Assembly (NCBI GenBank): GCA_950069165.1 | Contig: CATMIT010000071.1 | Span: 1 to 7,471, forward strand | Length of the DNA stretch: 7,471 nucleotides | DNA from: an uncultured Flavobacteriales bacterium | GTDB taxonomy: Bacteria > Bacteroidota > Bacteroidia > Flavobacteriales > BACL11 | Direction of reading: 5' to 3' | Part shown: positions 6,163 to 7,471 of the stretch, in pieces | How positions within the stretch are numbered: the first letter of the stretch is position 1 | Layout: the number at the start of each line of letters is the position of its first letter | Notes under the pieces: model-generated | The model's input: only the letters and a program-made list of their open reading frames with translations | What the model was told of the DNA's origin: nothing | Database searches by the model: none | Position numbers and translations under genes: made by a program

Positions 6163-6170
6163 TACTTTTG
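6163..6170 (+). promoter_or_regulatory. Bacteroidota -7 promoter element (TACTTTTG) of the TPR-ribH operon
   Basis: TACTTTTG followed by CGC is an exact TAnnTTTG match, 20 bases before the ATG at 6191, giving a leader of about 10-16 bases. It should also drive ribH, since no promoter was seen in the short gap between the two genes. Confidence 0.62.
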
Positions 6171-6175
6171 CGCTT

Positions 6176-6183
6176 CAAAAATA
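6176..6183 (-). promoter_or_regulatory. Possible -7 promoter element (TATTTTTG) of recF-DUF721 on the opposite strand
   Basis: The minus strand reads TATTTTTG, fitting TAnnTTTG, ~90 bases before the recF TTG. It faces the plus-strand element at 6163-6170, with only 5 bases between them. If both work, the two transcription starts lie inside each other's promoter and polymerases would compete. It is a single short AT-rich match, so it may be chance. Confidence 0.4.
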
Positions 6184-6190
6184 GAAGAAT

Positions 6191-6871
6191 ATGGCGAAAC
6201 AGACAGATAAAACAGATAAGCAATTTGCACAAATTGAAGAAACATTATCCAAAACCGAACAATACGTTGAAGATAATCAGAAAAGTTTGACTTTAATAGT
6301 GGGTGCGATTATTGTGATTATCGCAATTTATCTTGGGTTTACTAATTTTTATTTAGAGCCACTAGAAAAAGAAGCGCATGCTGATATGTATATGGCAGAA
6401 ATGTATTTTGAAAAAGATTCTTTCAATTTAGCACTAAATGGTGATGGACAGTACTTGGGATTTTTGGATATTGCGGATGAGTATAGCTTAACCAATCCAG
6501 GCAATTTGGCAAATTATTATGCTGGCTTGTGCTATTTGCATACAGCACAATTTGAAGATGCCATTGAATATTTAAGTGATTTTTCTTCTGATGATATTAT
6601 TTTATCAACTTTAGCTCTTGGCTGTATTGGGGACGCTTATTTGGAATTAGAGGATAACAGTAGCGCTTTAAAATACTACGAGAAAGCAGCTGATAATGCC
6701 AGTAATGATTTCACTACTCCGAGATATTTGATGAAACAAGCTATTGTTTTGGAAATGGATGAAGAGTATGAAGATGCATTGGAGATGTATAATCAGATAA
6801 AAGAAGATTATAGTAAATCGCAAATTGCACAGGATATTGACAAATATATAGCAAGAGCTAGCAATCGATAA
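6191..6871 (+). CDS. Membrane-anchored tetratricopeptide repeat protein
   Basis: This 226-residue protein has a charged N-terminal cytoplasmic tail (1-31, Lys/Asp/Gln-rich), a single hydrophobic membrane segment (~33-55, rich in Ile/Val) and a soluble C-terminal region. TPR-like helix pairs are visible at about 106-132 (Y-Y-A-G-L-C-Y-L ... A-I-E-Y-L), 140-167 (G-D-A-Y-L-E-L ... A-L-K-Y-Y-E-K-A) and 176-205 (A-L-E-M-Y-N-Q-I). This resembles the YfgM/TPR_21 class of anchored TPR proteins, which scaffold protein-protein contacts and in E. coli assist periplasmic chaperones; no specific partner can be named here. It lies between recF (divergent) and ribH (8 bases downstream, same strand), an arrangement common in Flavobacteriia. 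The ATG at 6191 fits the promoter element and the start of the hydrophilic tail; there is no strong Shine-Dalgarno. Confidence 0.88.
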   Translation: MAKQTDKTDKQFAQIEETLSKTEQYVEDNQKSLTLIVGAIIVIIAIYLGFTNFYLEPLEKEAHADMYMAEMYFEKDSFNLALNGDGQYLGFLDIADEYSLTNPGNLANYYAGLCYLHTAQFEDAIEYLSDFSSDDIILSTLALGCIGDAYLELEDNSSALKYYEKAADNASNDFTTPRYLMKQAIVLEMDEEYEDALEMYNQIKEDYSKSQIAQDIDKYIARASNR

Positions 6872-6879
6872 AAGCCAAA

Positions 6880-7359
6880 ATGGCAACTCAAAATAAAAAT
6901 CTTTCCCTTTTCAATAAGGTGGATATTCCTAATGCAAAAGGAATGCGTGTTGGTATAGTAGTTTCTGAGTGGAATAAAGAAATCACTTCTAACTTACTAA
7001 AAGGCGCTAAGGAAACACTAATAGAATGTGGAGTGTTAAGTTCTGATATTATTTTAATGGAGGTTCCTGGGAGTTTTGAGCTTGTGTATGGCGCAAAAAT
7101 AATGGCAAAAAAGAAAGTGGATGCCATTATATGTTTAGGAAGTATTATCCAAGGGAAAACAAAGCATTTTGATTTTGTATGTAATGCAGTTTCATTAGGC
7201 ATTAAGGACTTAAATATTTCATTAGACATTCCTATTATCTTTGGCGTGCTTACTGATAATACCATGCAGCAAGCAAAAAATAGATCGGGAGGAAAGCATG
7301 GAAATAAAGGTGTGGAAGCTGCTATTACTGCCATAAAAATGGCACGCCTCAACAAATAG
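6880..7359 (+). CDS. ribH: 6,7-dimethyl-8-ribityllumazine synthase
   Basis: This 159-residue RibH is of family-standard length. It condenses 5-amino-6-ribitylamino-uracil with 3,4-dihydroxy-2-butanone 4-phosphate, the penultimate step of riboflavin synthesis, as a cytosolic multimer. Conserved parts are VSEWN (28-32; Trp31 in the aromatic stacking position), VPGSFEL (62-68), the loop G-S-I-I-Q-G-K-T-K-H-F-D-F (87-99) with catalytic His96, F-G-V-L-T (121-125), and R-S-G-G-K-H-G-N-K-G (135-144), where Arg135 is the phosphate-binding arginine. Lys93 sits where many homologues have Glu in G-E-T; the site is variable across the family (Ala, Gly), so activity should be unaffected. It is read with the TPR gene. 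There is no FMN riboswitch upstream and no other rib gene in the window. No hairpin terminator follows. Confidence 0.96.
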   Translation: MATQNKNLSLFNKVDIPNAKGMRVGIVVSEWNKEITSNLLKGAKETLIECGVLSSDIILMEVPGSFELVYGAKIMAKKKVDAIICLGSIIQGKTKHFDFVCNAVSLGIKDLNISLDIPIIFGVLTDNTMQQAKNRSGGKHGNKGVEAAITAIKMARLNK

Positions 7360-7402
7360 TTTTTTTACTTAATAAATGTATTTTATCTGAATTAAAAAAT
7401 AC

Positions 7403-7410
7403 TAATTTTG
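7403..7410 (+). promoter_or_regulatory. Bacteroidota -7 promoter element (TAATTTTG) of tRNA-Arg
   Basis: TAATTTTG matches TAnnTTTG and ends 14 bases before the predicted 5' end of the tRNA, leaving a short precursor leader. A T-rich stretch near 7377-7384 could serve as a weak -33 region. Confidence 0.62.
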
Positions 7411-7424
7411 AACCCAAAACGGCT

Positions 7425-7471
7425 GATGGCGTAGCTCAGCGAGTTAGAGCATCTGCCTTCTAAGCAGACGG
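7425..7471 (+). tRNA. tRNA-Arg (anticodon TCT), 5' part, cut by window end
   Basis: The 5' acceptor strand GATGGCG is followed by TA. The D-arm has stem GCTC/GAGC (7434-7437, 7447-7450). The anticodon arm has stem TCTGC/GCAGA (7452-7456, 7464-7468) around the loop CTTCTAA. The anticodon is TCT (7459-7461), reading AGA/AGG arginine codons, which are frequent in this AT-rich DNA. The variable loop, T-arm and 3' acceptor strand lie beyond the window; the missing strand should be CGCCATC. The gene has its own promoter and follows ribH on the same strand. Confidence 0.93.

Noticed and set aside
6086..6232. N-terminal extension of the recF frame to an ATG at 6232
   Set aside because: The extra 49 residues are Phe/Lys/Cys-rich low-complexity sequence unlike RecF, overlap the start of the divergent TPR gene, and span the promoters. 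Walker A sits at the normal position only with the TTG start.
6888..7355. 155-residue open frame antisense to ribH
   Set aside because: It mirrors the strongly conserved ribH frame, has no promoter or ribosome site, and shows no family motif.
7360..7402. Terminator after ribH
   Set aside because: The sequence is AT-rich with a T run but has no stem-loop. Read-through towards the tRNA remains possible.
1..7471. CRISPR array, insertion sequence, complete integrase or attachment site
   Set aside because: No spaced direct repeats, transposase or integrase motifs, or terminal inverted repeats were found. The tRNA at the right edge is a potential integration target, but its 3' end is outside the window.

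Overview
The window looks like chromosomal DNA of a low-GC Bacteroidota, most likely of the flavobacterial type. Four things point that way. The intergenic gaps carry TAnnTTTG (-7) promoter elements, several followed directly by GC. Shine-Dalgarno sequences are nearly absent. TTG start codons occur. The gene neighbourhood (methyltransferase, secreted PPIase, DHH phosphoesterase, ndk, DUF721, recF, TPR protein, ribH) is familiar from that phylum.

Layout. (1) Positions 1-1438 are an accessory segment with two plus-strand genes: the 3' end of an unrecognised ORF, and a composite gene. The composite has a uracil-DNA-glycosylase-like N-terminal domain and a second, poorly known middle domain. It runs in frame into the last ~100 residues of a low-molecular-weight protein tyrosine phosphatase (LMW-PTP) that has lost its catalytic P-loop half. 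(2) Positions 1425-2135 are a tetrapyrrole-methylase-family SAM methyltransferase (RsmI-like), overlapping the composite gene by 14 bp. It ends at a symmetrical hairpin terminator shared with the converging operon. (3) Positions 2184-4201, minus strand, are a two-gene operon: a DHH/DHHA1 phosphoesterase followed by a secreted dual-family prolyl isomerase (cyclophilin plus FKBP). (4) Positions 4290-4706 are ndk, divergent from that operon and overlapping tail-to-tail with the next. (5) Positions 4698-6085, minus strand, are recF (TTG start) and a DciA-like DUF721 gene, joined by an ATGA overlap. (6) Positions 6191-7359, plus strand, are a membrane-anchored TPR protein and ribH, eight bases apart. 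(7) From 7425 to the window end is the 5' part of tRNA-Arg(TCT), with its own promoter.

Most of the window is housekeeping: replication and repair (recF, DUF721), nucleotide metabolism (ndk, DHH phosphoesterase), riboflavin synthesis (ribH), periplasmic protein folding (dual PPIase) and RNA modification (methyltransferase). I found no complete undescribed system. The most unusual object is the UDG-like/LMW-PTP chimeric ORF. It marks the right-hand edge of DNA inserted into an ancestral LMW-PTP gene, or alternatively an assembly chimera. The regulatory layout is also notable: a probable leaderless DHH transcript, and opposing promoters for recF and the TPR gene whose TSS regions overlap.
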